Source: Halobellus limi (lineage in GTDB: Archaea > Halobacteriota > Halobacteria > Halobacteriales > Haloferacaceae). Taken from it: a stretch of DNA of 64,000 bases. The notes below the pieces were generated by a model, which was not told where the DNA came from, did no database searches, and worked only from the letters and a program-made list of their open reading frames with translations. The DNA is taken from contig NZ_CP031313.1 of the NCBI RefSeq assembly GCF_004799685.1, forward strand, positions 124,001 through 188,000, in the 5' to 3' direction. Below, one piece after another: positions 35,706 to 44,079 of the stretch. Made by a program: the position numbers and the translations under genes. Within the stretch, counting starts at the first letter, position 1; every line of letters starts with the position of its first letter.

Positions 35706-36995
35706 CTATTTCGAATCTTGATTAACCCGTTGGTCCGTTTTTGAAAGTGCCTCAGTCGCCATATCTGCCCGTTCAGCAGCCTCAATGTGCTGGTATGCCT
35801 GCCGGACTTGTTCCTCGGAGTTATCGAGGTACCGCGCTGCAGCAGCGTAGCCGAATTCTCGGACCAGTACCTCACCCATCCCACGACGGCCGCCGTGAGG
35901 AGCGAGATAGTCGTGACGATCATCGTTAACATCGATGTCAGCGGCGTCAGTGAGCCGCTGAAGAACACGTCGAGCCCCGTCAGTCGTCAATCCTGGTGGG
36001 GCATCAAGTTCGTGTTCGGCCCCCGCAAGCAGATCGGGCCAAGTTGATCGAACACTTTCGACCATATCCTCGTTGAGACCACGTTCAGCAAGCCCAGATT
36101 GAACGTGAGAGGACAGTGTCGGCCGATGCAGTGTCGTGAATACTGGCCACTCTTCAGGCGGGTCCAATAGTTGCTTGTACCGACGAAGGGGGCCAAGAAC
36201 GGGTTCTGGCAATGAGGCTTCCTTCCACTGTTGATTTTTCCGGTAGACTGTTGCACTGCGGTCCTCGAGGGAGACGTCGCGCCAGCGTAGTCCATCCCGT
36301 CCTGGTCGTTCGTCATTCGGATCACGGAGGAACTCTGCAGCTCGTAAACCCGTGTACGCTAACAGATACGCAAGCGCGCGGTCGCGGCACCGTTTGATTG
36401 CCTCGAAACGAGCTCGGACCTTCTCGTTCCACAGATCACCCTCAGGGTCCTCGACTTCATCGTACGGAACCTCAATATCACCGAAGGTATCGATCGCAGC
36501 ACTCGCTTCTGCGTCGACAAATCGCGTGAGCAGGTCTCGATCTGTTGAGTCCCACGCCTGTTGGTCACCTGGACGACGGTTATTGCTGTCTGGAAGAGGA
36601 TCTTCGGCGTCTGACTCCCGAGCGTAGTGCCGCGAAATGTACCCTTGCCCGTGCGCCCACCCACACCACGAAGCCACGTACGCGTAGTAGGTGTTGATTG
36701 TCGAGTGGGAGTACCCCGACCCGCGAAGGTAGCGTGCGTAGTCGCCGAACACGGTTGCGTCGAGATCAGCGAAGGTGACGGGTGGCGCCTCTACGATCCC
36801 GTTCCACGACGTCGCTGGATCTGCGTTGGCCGGGTCGGCTGTCTTCCCGAGCGCCCAGCTGTGGAAGCGGTCGAGTTCTCGCTCTGTGTTGCGACGGTAG
36901 TTACCGCTCTCACCCGTGTCGCCTTTGCCCTTGTCTGTGAGGAACTTCTGGAAGGTCTGTTGAATCGGTGTATCGGGGCTACGTCGGCCGCTCAT
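35706..36995 (-). CDS. Tyrosine recombinase / integrase (intact)
   Basis: A 429-residue site-specific recombinase. The N-terminal SAM-like domain (about 10-125) has FGDYARYLRGSGYSHSTINT. The catalytic domain has Arg in LAYTGLRAAEFLRDP, a Lys-containing beta strand (VYRKNQQWKEA), HxxR in APHGGRRGMGE and the nucleophile in VRQAYQHIEAAE. It is the only complete copy of the three related recombinases in the window. It probably integrates or resolves a plasmid or island. No tRNA target was seen next to it. Confidence 0.92.
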   Translation of the reverse strand: MSGRRSPDTPIQQTFQKFLTDKGKGDTGESGNYRRNTERELDRFHSWALGKTADPANADPATSWNGIVEAPPVTFADLDATVFGDYARYLRGSGYSHSTINTYYAYVASWCGWAHGQGYISRHYARESDAEDPLPDSNNRRPGDQQAWDSTDRDLLTRFVDAEASAAIDTFGDIEVPYDEVEDPEGDLWNEKVRARFEAIKRCRDRALAYLLAYTGLRAAEFLRDPNDERPGRDGLRWRDVSLEDRSATVYRKNQQWKEASLPEPVLGPLRRYKQLLDPPEEWPVFTTLHRPTLSSHVQSGLAERGLNEDMVESVRSTWPDLLAGAEHELDAPPGLTTDGARRVLQRLTDAADIDVNDDRHDYLAPHGGRRGMGEVLVREFGYAAAARYLDNSEEQVRQAYQHIEAAERADMATEALSKTDQRVNQDSK

Positions 36996-37540
36996 AGTTG
37001 AGAGAAGGGTTCGCGCATAGTTTCTGATTTGGCTCGGTTGGGGGGTACGGGTAGGTTCTACAAAAAGTTACTCGTGATTACTCAACTAAGCACGAGTAAA
37101 TAGAACGGGTATATTTTGGCCACTCTCAGACAGTAGTTCCGTAAATCCACCTGAAAAGGCCAGAATCGGCAATTGAGGGTTAAATAAATCATATACTGCT
37201 ATATGAAATTTAGTTCTCGACCGGGCCAATGGACTATGCAATAATCAGGCGCACAGAGTGACCCTGTTAATATTCAACAGCAATTAGAACACCTGCATAC
37301 CGTAATTTGGAACAATTGACGTCACATAGAAGGTAAAAATTCCGCGGTCGTATTGTCAACACACCCGTTTTCGAGATAGGTACTGAGAACTGTGATCAGC
37401 TCACCTCGAGGCCTGTGGTAACTATATCAATCGGTCCAATCGCCATATCGAATCAGTCGCGATCGATATAGACTTTAGAGTGTGTCTGACGGTACGTCAG
37501 TGTCTTGTCCCGATGATCTGTATTAGCTTTCTATGTAGTA
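36996..37540. other. Non-coding AT-rich region before the iterons
   Basis: This gap is clearly more AT-rich than the surroundings and has no convincing gene on either strand. One outlying half-site, ATCTGT (37516-37521), precedes the iteron clusters. It could hold the control region for the integrase promoter or part of a replication or partition centre. Confidence 0.5.
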
Positions 37541-37765
37541 AATCTGTAACAGATATCTGTACCGGTGATCTGTAATGGGTCGCCGTAGGAGTTTCCAGTG
37601 GGTAAGATTGTTGGGTCTGTTCCAGAAATCTATTACAGATAGCTGTTACAGATATAAAGAACAGATATCTGTGATGCCCACCAATATGCCACACAATCAC
37701 AACACAACGCCCATTGCAGAGATTAGGTACAGATAACTATTACAGATATCTGTTACAGATATTCG
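37541..37765. repeat. Nine 13-bp iterons in three clusters (parS/ori candidate)
   Basis: The unit is close to TTACAGATATCTG. Cluster I (37541-37575) carries three units in reverse orientation, with ATCTGT at 37542, 37555 and 37568. Cluster II (37633-37671) has three direct units, with ACAGAT at 37635, 37648 and 37661. Cluster III (37727-37765) has three more, at 37729, 37742 and 37755, plus a degenerate fourth. Clusters start 92 and 94 bp apart. Perfect ACAGATATCTGT palindromes occur at 37549, 37661 and 37742. Just downstream are a TATA-like TTTATGC and the parA start, which suggests a centromere and/or operator. Confidence 0.88.
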
Positions 37766-37817
37766 AAGCGGATGTCTGACACAGGTTTATGCGATAGGAG
37801 ATAGATACATCGAGCGT

Positions 37818-38813
37818 ATGATCACGGCCGTAGTCTACTCGGAATCAGGCGGAACGTACAAGACGACTATGACCGCCAACCTCGCAGTTGCGCTTGAGCG
37901 GATGGGGCTCAATACACTCGTACTGGATCTTGATCCACAGGAGGGGAACCTAACGAGCCTCTTTGATGTCGGTGAACATCGAAACGATCCAGACGCCGAC
38001 AACCTAGTCAAACACATTCTCGATATGCCTGATGGGGATTTTCAGGAGTTGATCGAGACAACAGCAGAAGGCGTCGACATTGTTCCAAGTCACGATATGC
38101 TCGGTGACTTTACGTCGAACCTCGAGCAGAAGATTGCCTATGAGACGGGAATGCAAAATATAAGCCGCGAAGAGTATCCTCGGTTCGAACTCCTGTATGA
38201 ACTCCTCTGGAATAAGCAGAAACTCCAGGAGAAATACGATGCCGTCCTCATCGACCCGAACGCCCGGGCGGAGGACTTGCTGTATAATGCGATTTACGCC
38301 CTGCGAACGCTCGTCGCACCCGTCAAACCAGCTGGGAAAGGAAATCTGAGCCTAGAAGGACTTGAGGAACTCGTCGGAAATATGGAGAGCCAGCTCGATA
38401 TCGAGATCGGGCTGTCCTGTGTCGTACCCTCGGGAGTTGGCCAAACGAATGCTCACCAGCAGTATCAACAACAGTTCGAGAACACGGATGCATTCGCCAC
38501 CCCAGTCACCATCGGGAATCGAGAAAGCCTTATGGACGCTATGTGGGAAGCCAGAGGATCCGCATTCAAGGTTGTCGAAGAACGGTGGAAAACGTACGAA
38601 AAAGACGGTGAAATGGTGAGCGAATCCGGTCAACGACGGATACGAAACCGGGAGATCGAGACGCTGCGGAAGTTGTACGAACTTGCGTGGTTCATTGCCA
38701 CCGATACGTTCGATGCGAAGGTCGATCCAGTGCTGGAACTCGATATTCAGGACTACGAGACGAGGACGATCAATCTTCGAGATGACGAGGCAACGGAGGC
38801 GACAACCATATGA
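37818..38813 (+). CDS. parA: ParA-like partition ATPase
   Basis: A 331-residue ParA/MinD-type ATPase. The P-loop reads SESGGTYKTTMTANLAVAL, so the signature lysine of the deviant Walker A motif (normally KGG) is replaced by serine. LVLDLDPQEGNLTSLF is the switch I/A' region and AVLIDPNARAEDLLYN the Walker B region. It should drive segregation of the replicon by binding DNA and a partner protein. The next gene overlaps it by four bases, and iterons sit directly upstream. Confidence 0.9.
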   Translation: MITAVVYSESGGTYKTTMTANLAVALERMGLNTLVLDLDPQEGNLTSLFDVGEHRNDPDADNLVKHILDMPDGDFQELIETTAEGVDIVPSHDMLGDFTSNLEQKIAYETGMQNISREEYPRFELLYELLWNKQKLQEKYDAVLIDPNARAEDLLYNAIYALRTLVAPVKPAGKGNLSLEGLEELVGNMESQLDIEIGLSCVVPSGVGQTNAHQQYQQQFENTDAFATPVTIGNRESLMDAMWEARGSAFKVVEERWKTYEKDGEMVSESGQRRIRNREIETLRKLYELAWFIATDTFDAKVDPVLELDIQDYETRTINLRDDEATEATTI

Positions 38814-39301
38814 GCAACTTCAAATCCGGGTCCGGAAATCTCGATTTCGGTGGGGACGATGAGAAAGAAGAGGAACCCAACTCGTCTACTGAATCCACAA
38901 AGGCAAAAGACGAGAGTCACACTGCAGAGTCGACAGAATCAGAAACAGCCCGCGCAGCCTCCGCAGACGACCAGCCTACAAAAACGACGAGTACTTCGAG
39001 GGACTCAAAACGGGAGGACCAAATCCAAACAGCGACAACAACCTCCTCCGGAACGGAGACGTATCCGTACTTTGTCCGGCGGAATAATGTTGGCGACGAA
39101 CGCGACACACGTCTCGAAATCCACGTCCGCGACAAGGTAGCCGAACAAGAAGGCAAATTCAGGAATAAACTGGCCGAACATCTCGGAGCGAACGAAATCT
39201 CAAAAACAGATGCCCGAGAGTTCGCCCTGCTCGCAGCATTTCACAATCCCGAACAGGTTGCTGAGTTGATGCGGGAGGAAGGGTTCGGTACGCTCGGGTG
39301 A
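38810..39301 (+). CDS. Small ParA-partner protein (putative centromere binder)
   Basis: A 163-residue protein overlapping the parA stop. The first 85 residues are a disordered stretch rich in Ser, Thr, Glu and Lys. The C-terminal 75 residues are conserved-looking and helical (YPYFVRRNNVGDERDTRLEIHVRDKVAEQE, then ISKTDAREFALLAAF). Its position and architecture match adaptor or ParB-like partners of haloarchaeal plasmid ParA proteins. Binding to the iterons upstream of parA is the simplest proposal but is inference. Confidence 0.72.
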   Translation: MSNFKSGSGNLDFGGDDEKEEEPNSSTESTKAKDESHTAESTESETARAASADDQPTKTTSTSRDSKREDQIQTATTTSSGTETYPYFVRRNNVGDERDTRLEIHVRDKVAEQEGKFRNKLAEHLGANEISKTDAREFALLAAFHNPEQVAELMREEGFGTLG

Positions 39302-39430
39302 GAGAGGTAATCTCGATCTTCGATTTTAGAATGCCCCTAGAACTGTGGAATCTATATATGGGAATTTCGGCTCTGGTGAATCGTCAGACGGCGCTTGATT
39401 TCACGGTTTCACTGCTCGCTTGATATTATG

Positions 39431-40127
39431 GGTCGTGTTTAGTTAAGGATGAAGAGTGAGGCGGGAGAATTTCTTGCTGGTCTATGGCAGAAATCGCCCG
39501 CCTCAGCGGATGCACGGACTGGATTGATTTGGATTTTGTGGAGCGACAGCGGACACCCGAGCGTGCGATGAAGCTCGGTATTCAGCTCCAGTTAGCGGGG
39601 CTGTCGCTGTCGAATACCGTCTCTATTCTCGACAAGTTGGGTGTCGAGCGCTCTCGCAAGGCAATCTATGACTGGGGGCAGAAGGCCAATCTACAGCCCA
39701 TAGATGGGCGAAGCCCGAATCACGTTGCGCTCGATGAAACCGCGATTCGAATCAATGACCAGCAATTCTGGCTGTACGCCGCCGCCGATCCCGACACAAA
39801 CGATCTGCTGCATCTGCGACTCTTTGCAACGACAACGACCGTATTAACCGAGATCTTTCTGCGAGAACTCCGCCAGAAACACAATGTCGAATCTGCTGTG
39901 TTTCTGGTCGATGGCGCTCAACACCTCCAAACTGCACTGGCCAGAGCTGGCCTCCGATTTCAAACTGAACGAGATGGAAATCGGAACGCCATCAAACGAA
40001 TCTTTCGAGAGCTCAAGCGCAGAACTTCCTCGTTCTCAAACTGTTTTAGCCACGTTGAGCTGCAAACTGCCGAAAATTGGCTCCAAGCATTTGTCGCCTG
40101 GTTCAATGCTCCAAACTAAACACGATC
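39431..40127 (+). mobile_element. IS6-type ISH element, 697 bp, with 8-bp target duplication
   Basis: The ends are GGTCGTGTTTAGTT (left) and its near-perfect inverse (right, one mismatch). The 8-bp ATATTATG occurs directly outside both ends (39423-39430 and 40128-40135), the duplication length typical of IS6/IS26-like elements. It sits inside the IS5 transposase gene and is therefore the younger insertion. The size equals that of the IS6-type element at 59780-60476. Confidence 0.92.
39484..40119 (+). CDS. IS6-family transposase (copy 1)
   Basis: A 211-residue DDE transposase. HVALDETAIRIND, FLVDGAQHL and RIFRELKRRT supply the D, D and E. The N-terminal HTH lies in LAGLSLSNTVSILDKLGVERSRKAIYDW. 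It is full length for haloarchaeal IS6-like elements and shows no lesion, so the element may be active. It is clearly related to, but distinct from, copy 2 at 59833. Confidence 0.92.
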   Translation: MAEIARLSGCTDWIDLDFVERQRTPERAMKLGIQLQLAGLSLSNTVSILDKLGVERSRKAIYDWGQKANLQPIDGRSPNHVALDETAIRINDQQFWLYAAADPDTNDLLHLRLFATTTTVLTEIFLRELRQKHNVESAVFLVDGAQHLQTALARAGLRFQTERDGNRNAIKRIFRELKRRTSSFSNCFSHVELQTAENWLQAFVAWFNAPN

Positions 40128-41167
40128 ATATTATGAACGACACATTTCAAGACAAGCTCACGAAATTCTCGATACCACGTTCGCGCACGCACGGTGTCGC
40201 CGTGCGTGCGCTTGATCGACGAGAAGACAGTCTCACACATCGATCTCTGGCGGTATCGAGGCCCATCGACCCGCGTGTTATGCGCGTGGTCGATGGGCCG
40301 GAAGATGCGATACTTAATCAGCGGTCTCACGTCTTCTTCATGCAGTTTCTGGCGTAAATCCATCCAATCGTAGCCCTTGTCGGCGGCGAGGCTGGGCAGG
40401 TCGCCTGCGTTGCGGCAGGCGACCTGCCAGCCGAGCTGTGTGTCGTGTGTTTTCTCGGTCGTACAGTGAACGTCAAGGACAGCTTGAGATTCTGTATCGA
40501 CGAGAGCGGTCGCTTTGAGTGTTTGAACGCGATAATTCGTCCGGCGGCAGTAGTGCTTGCTGGCGTTTTCGCGGTCGAAAAACGTGGCGTCGATGGCGGC
40601 GTGACCTGAGAGGTCGTGCAGCTGCGCCAACAGGCGCAGCAGCACTCGTCAGACCTTCATCTCGAAGCTATCAAACGCCTTTACCAATATTGAGTGGTCA
40701 GGGAGATCGCCCTCTTCGAGGCCGATCTCGGCCAATATATGCGGCATTTCGCTCAGCAGACCGAGAGCGTTGCGGTACGACTCATCGAGGTAAATCCGTA
40801 GACAGTGCAGCGATACAAGAGCGTAATCGGCGAAGCCGCCACCCCCTTCGGGGGCGGCGACTTCGACTCGGCCACCAACAATATTTTTAGCTAACGTGAC
40901 CGCTTTGCTCGTGAAGCGGGAGATTCTCGACATAACCACCGCGGGTTTCCCGCTTCACCTCCTTTGATTTGACGACCTATCCTGCCGCGGTACAGCGATT
41001 CACCAGAGCCGTTTAATTGGGAATCGGGGGTCGGAACCAGGTTGAGAAGAATACCGCTCGTCTTTTGAACAGCAATCCCGTGGTTGAATCTCACCTTGCT
41101 CCCCTAACGCTGGTATTAGAAGACCCTGTGTTGGTTACGGCTCAACCCGAGAGCCTGACGGCACCTA

Positions 41168-41209
41168 CTAACCAACAATTAATAGCTATCGTCACTGAGT
41201 GTTGGTTAG
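41168..41209. repeat. Inverted repeat A (CTAACCAACA / TGTTGGTTAG)
   Basis: Perfect 10-bp arms (41168-41177 and 41200-41209) are separated by 22 bp. A further TGTTGGTTA lies at 41129-41137. The same arms recur at 46561-46605 and 62749-62788, each time upstream of a small gene. The next gene here starts at 41289. Confidence 0.75.
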
Positions 41210-41288
41210 CCTCTCTCAGAAACAATGAGACAGACACCGACCTCACGACCGACTGGTATACGGGGGTCGGCCACCATACTCCACGATA

Positions 41289-41552
41289 ATGCCGGGTGAC
41301 GCGAAAGCAGAACTGTACCAGTGTCTCGCAGCCACGGCCGAACGGCCAGTTGATCGCACCCCAAGTCGCCTGTTAGGTGAGGCCCAGGCGGTCGCTGACG
41401 ATCTACGCGAAATCGATGATCCGGCGGTGGTCGCCGATCGCGCCAGCGTTGTTGTCGAACTCCTCTCGAAGATCGACGGGACGGGCGATCCTGAGGCGGA
41501 TGCGGAGGTGGCTCGAGCCCAGGAACTGGCTGAGACCCTGGCTGGCGAGTGA
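41289..41552 (+). CDS. Small acidic helical protein, unknown
   Basis: An 87-residue protein starting MPGDAKAELYQCLAATAERP, rich in Ala, Glu and Asp, predicted to be mostly helical. TGGTATACGGGG (about 41254-41265) is a possible TATA box 25-35 bp before the ATG, fitting a leaderless gene. I do not recognise the family. Inverted repeat A lies about 80-120 bp upstream and may control it. Confidence 0.6.
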   Translation: MPGDAKAELYQCLAATAERPVDRTPSRLLGEAQAVADDLREIDDPAVVADRASVVVELLSKIDGTGDPEADAEVARAQELAETLAGE

Positions 41553-41651
41553 GAATCCGAACACTACCTAGTCAAGGATTTCCATTGATCCAATCTTTCA
41601 GGTCGCTGAAAAAGGCGGTGAAGACTGAGTTGAATTCATTTATATAATACA

Positions 41652-41719
41652 GTGGAAGTCGATGATCTCCCAGCACCTGTGAGACGTATTGTAAATAACT
41701 GTCTGGATGGCGAACGGTC
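41652..41719 (+). pseudogene. Possible 5' end of a gene cut by a MITE
   Basis: TTTATATAATA (41639-41649) is a strong TATA box. Shortly after it an open frame begins GTG with MEVDDLPAPVRRIVNNCLDG and runs straight into the left end of the MITE-like element at 41720. No continuation was recognised beyond the element. This may be the start of a gene destroyed by the insertion. Confidence 0.3.
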
Positions 41720-41919
41720 GTGTTTAGTTAAGCGTCAGAGTAATACTTTGCGTAGAGTTTCTGTACGTTCCAAAATTGGGTGTCCAAATGATTTTGCAGT
41801 TACGATTAGTAACTTAATCAACGTCACCACCACGAACGGAATGAAAGCGTATGAGACTACCCGAAACGCCACGAATTAGGTTTCGTACAAAATAATTACT
41901 CACAGTATTAACTAAACAC
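41720..41919. mobile_element. 200-bp MITE-like element with IS6-type ends
   Basis: Both ends read inward as GTGTTTAGTTAA, followed after a mismatched stretch by GAGTAAT. The first ten bases match the ends of the IS6-type element at 39431-40127 (GTGTTTAGTT). The 200-bp interior has no transposase and no convincing gene. It is probably mobilised in trans by an IS6-type transposase. A matching 8-bp target duplication was not seen. Confidence 0.75.
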
Positions 41920-41935
41920 CACCTCGATTCCCCCG

Positions 41936-42475
41936 TCACACATAAGTAATCTCACCCGATGAGCCTCGTCTTTCCTCTGGGTTCTGACACTGATTCGACC
42001 AGGGTTCGATGGGCTTCACTCGTAGCTCTCCGAAGCCGTACTTCGAGTGACTGCCAACCCGGAGGATGCCGTTCTTCGCGGTCTCCACCGGACGGTCGCC
42101 CTCGTAGGCGACCACCTGCCCGTGGTCCTCGGTCTGAAGCTTGTACCTCTCACGTTGTTCCAGCACCTTCTCCTCGCGTTCACGGAGATCGCGGCGATCC
42201 TCCTTCCACCACCACGGCACGTCCTGGTCGTGAGCGTTCAGGTACTCCGACTCCAACACGAACGGCGATCACGAGTTCGAGGATGAACGCCTCGCCGTCT
42301 TCGAGACGCGAGTAGTCCAACACCTCCAGGTCTACGGCCTGCGTGTCTTTCAGCCGCGTGATGCCGTAGCCGTAGTTGCGTTCTCGTCGAGCGGGAGGGC
42401 ATCGTCCCGGTCGGCGTGGAGGTACGCGTTGATGTACCACTTCGTCGTCTGCTGTTGCGAGTCGACGGCTACTGT
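41936..42475 (-). pseudogene. Multiply frameshifted gene with RAMP-like C-terminus
   Basis: Three frames carry successive pieces of one protein: QQTTKWYINAYLHADRDDALP, then RNYGYGITRLKDTQAVDLEV through DGEAFILELV, then SPFVLESEYLNAHDQDVPWW, ending ILRVGSHSKYGFGELRVKP. Frame changes lie near 42395 and 42265. The final Gly-rich GSHSKYGFGELR resembles the C-terminal loop of RAMP (Cas5/6/7-type) proteins, but no cas gene or CRISPR array is near. The family assignment is a guess; the decay is clear. Confidence 0.5.
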
Positions 42476-42519
42476 TGAAATCCCGCCACAGTGACTCCTC
42501 TCCTGTAGGACGACCAGCG

Positions 42520-43179
42520 TTAATCCGAACGCCAGTCGGTGATATCTGTGACGGTCTCGTTTTCGAGGTCGACTGTGGCAGAGTAATACATCTCGCCGGT
42601 GGAAGGGTTGCGGATCCTGATGGTGGCCTCGTCTTTGACGTATTCTGGATGACGGTCGATGGTGACCGTACCTGTCTCGTCACTGTCTTCGACTGTGAGG
42701 GTGAACGTCTCCTCTCCCTCGGCTGTCTCACTTTCCATCGAGGTACTATTGAGGCCGGTGAAGGTCGTGGTCTGGCCAGAGTCCACGGTCAGTTTGTGGA
42801 TCGGTTCAACGATCAGTTCGTACTGTTCCAGGTCCTGAAGTACCTGCTGTACGGTCGCGTTGTTATGGGCGATTGCTTTGGCGTGACTGCGTTCGCTGTC
42901 CGTCAGTGGGTCCTCAGTCTCTGTGTTCACCTGATAGGTTCCACTTCCTTGTTGTTCGATTTCGATACTGTCGATCCGGGTTATGTTGTCGACGATGGTA
43001 ACCTGCTGATCACCCTGTTCGACAGTGACGTTGTCTTCAGACACGACGAACGCTGTACCCACCCCGGAAGCGGCGTGAGGAGTAGTGGCACCGACCGCGG
43101 TGCCGATGACAGCGAGCCCGACACCGAGAACGGCAAGGACCACCAACAGGGTGAGACGGGACTGTAGATCGGATGTCAT
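42520..43179 (-). CDS. Exported or membrane-anchored protein with PepSY-like features
   Basis: A 219-residue protein with an N-terminal membrane segment (LLVVLAVLGVGLAVIGTAVG), then an Asp/Glu/Thr-rich extracellular part. One module contains DSIEIEQQGSGTYQVNTETED. A later one (ATIRIRNPSTGEMYYSATVDLENETV) resembles PepSY-type folds. It is divergent from the membrane HTH regulator at 43328, with an 11-bp repeat array between them. It shares two motif blocks, in opposite order, with the exported protein at 44080. The function is unknown. Confidence 0.65.
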   Translation of the reverse strand: MTSDLQSRLTLLVVLAVLGVGLAVIGTAVGATTPHAASGVGTAFVVSEDNVTVEQGDQQVTIVDNITRIDSIEIEQQGSGTYQVNTETEDPLTDSERSHAKAIAHNNATVQQVLQDLEQYELIVEPIHKLTVDSGQTTTFTGLNSTSMESETAEGEETFTLTVEDSDETGTVTIDRHPEYVKDEATIRIRNPSTGEMYYSATVDLENETVTDITDWRSD

Positions 43180-43221
43180 TGGTGTTTTGGACTTAGGTGA
43201 AAGACCACATCAGTACTGCGT

Positions 43222-43276
43222 GAAACCGGTTGGGAAACGGTTGGAAATGCGTTTCACAGGCGTTTCATCCCGGTTT
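43222..43276. repeat. Five 11-bp operator-like repeats (array 1)
   Basis: Consecutive 11-mers GAAACCGGTTG, GGAAACGGTTG, GAAATGCGTTT, CACAGGCGTTT and CATCCCGGTTT have an exact 11-bp period, so they lie on one face of the helix. They occupy the divergent promoter region between the exported protein gene (start 43179) and the regulator gene (start 43328). Confidence 0.7.
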
Positions 43277-43327
43277 TACAGCGAAAGAGCGATACGCATT
43301 AGACGGAGTGCTCATTACCCTGTTCAT

Positions 43328-43915
43328 ATGGACTTGTCAGCCCTCCACGGTAAGCGCCTTATCGCGGCGTCCGCGTTCGTCGCCGCGGTCCTCGTGCTTG
43401 CCATCCAACTGATCACCCCCTCTCCGGTTATGGTCTCTATCGGTGACAACGGCGCGCAAACCACCCAGCTCGGCCAGTACTTCACTTACACCGACGTCGC
43501 CCTCATCACTGTCGCAGCCTCCCTCCTCGGTGCCAGCGGCACCTACCTCTTACTCCACGACCACACCACCACAGTCCCGACAACCGAGTCAGCGACACCG
43601 CCTCCCATCGCAAACGGCGGAGAACACCCACCGACACGACAAGCGGTTAGTGACGGACCCGGCAGCGACACTGTCCAGCACAACACAACGGCCCCTGAGG
43701 AACGGTGGGAGGACACGGTTGACCGGTTACACAACAACGAGGAAATAGTCTACACCGTCGTGCTTGAAGCCGGTGGTGAACTTCCACAACGGGATATCGT
43801 CGAGGGAACCGAGTTGTCTAAGGCCACGGTCAGCCGAACCTTGGATACCCTCGAAAGCAAGGGCCTGGTCGAGCGGAAACGCAAAGGGATGGGTAACGTC
43901 GTCGTCCTCACATAA
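43328..43915 (+). CDS. Membrane-anchored HTH transcriptional regulator
   Basis: A 195-residue protein with two N-terminal membrane segments (LIAASAFVAAVLVLAIQLI and VALITVAASLLGASGTYLLL), a Pro/Thr-rich cytoplasmic linker and a C-terminal winged HTH (LPQRDIVEGTELSKATVSRTLDTLESKGLV). This architecture is common in haloarchaeal one-component membrane regulators. The short extracellular loop (about 35 residues) could sense a signal or the flanking exported proteins. ATG 43328 starts MDLSALHGKR. Repeat arrays lie on both sides. Confidence 0.85.
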   Translation: MDLSALHGKRLIAASAFVAAVLVLAIQLITPSPVMVSIGDNGAQTTQLGQYFTYTDVALITVAASLLGASGTYLLLHDHTTTVPTTESATPPPIANGGEHPPTRQAVSDGPGSDTVQHNTTAPEERWEDTVDRLHNNEEIVYTVVLEAGGELPQRDIVEGTELSKATVSRTLDTLESKGLVERKRKGMGNVVVLT

Positions 43916-43934
43916 TCTTCGGTGAACCACCGGC

Positions 43935-43968
43935 TGAAACGGGTTCCAAACCGGTTCCGTAATGCGTT
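43935..43968. repeat. Three 11/12-bp operator-like repeats (array 2)
   Basis: The units GAAACGGGTTC, CAAACCGGTTC and CGTAATGCGTTT follow the same scheme as array 1, and ATGCGTTTC is shared exactly. The array lies between the regulator stop and the exported protein gene at 44080, where it could control that gene. Confidence 0.65.
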
Positions 43969-44079
43969 TCCAATCAATCACTTTCAGGTCTTTCATCTAA
44001 CGGTCTACGTGGAGAGCCCCCTCCTCCAGGGTTTGGAGGTTTCGGTGGTGTCTCCACGCTACCAGGTGATTGACGAACT

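Larger units (their letters stand above)
39401..40933 (-). pseudogene. IS5-family transposase, split by IS6 insertion and an in-frame stop
   Basis: The N-terminal part (MSRISRFTSKAVTLAKN to FDSFEMKV) ends in a TGA near 40645 and continues in the same frame as RVLLRLLAQLHDLSGH. The DDE residues lie in AAIDATFFDRENAS, AADKGYDWM and MCETVFSSIKR. At VVHN the IS6-type element interrupts it. Joining across the 8-bp target duplication restores the end as VVHNIKRAVKP and a stop at 39401-39403. It is inactive twice over. Relatives have Trp at the TGA position. Confidence 0.85.
39368..41012 (-). mobile_element. IS5-type ISH element, interrupted by an IS6-type element
   Basis: Inverted ends CGGCTCTGGTGAATCG lie at 39368-39383 and, inverted, at 40997-41012. 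Without the nested 697-bp element and one target copy, the original IS is about 940 bp, a usual size. It carries one transposase gene with an internal stop. A 3-bp TTT on both sides could be the target duplication, but that is too short to be sure. Confidence 0.82.

Noticed and set aside
37541-37765. CRISPR array
   Set aside because: The repeats are 13 bp with no unique spacers of constant length inside a cluster, and no cas genes are nearby. Iterons fit better.
41017-41289. 90-residue open frame before the small acidic protein
   Set aside because: It spans inverted repeat A and the IS edge, has no family resemblance and lacks acidic bias.
43328-43915. Regulator as part of a classical two-component system
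   Set aside because: No histidine kinase or receiver domain is present. The protein is a one-component membrane regulator.
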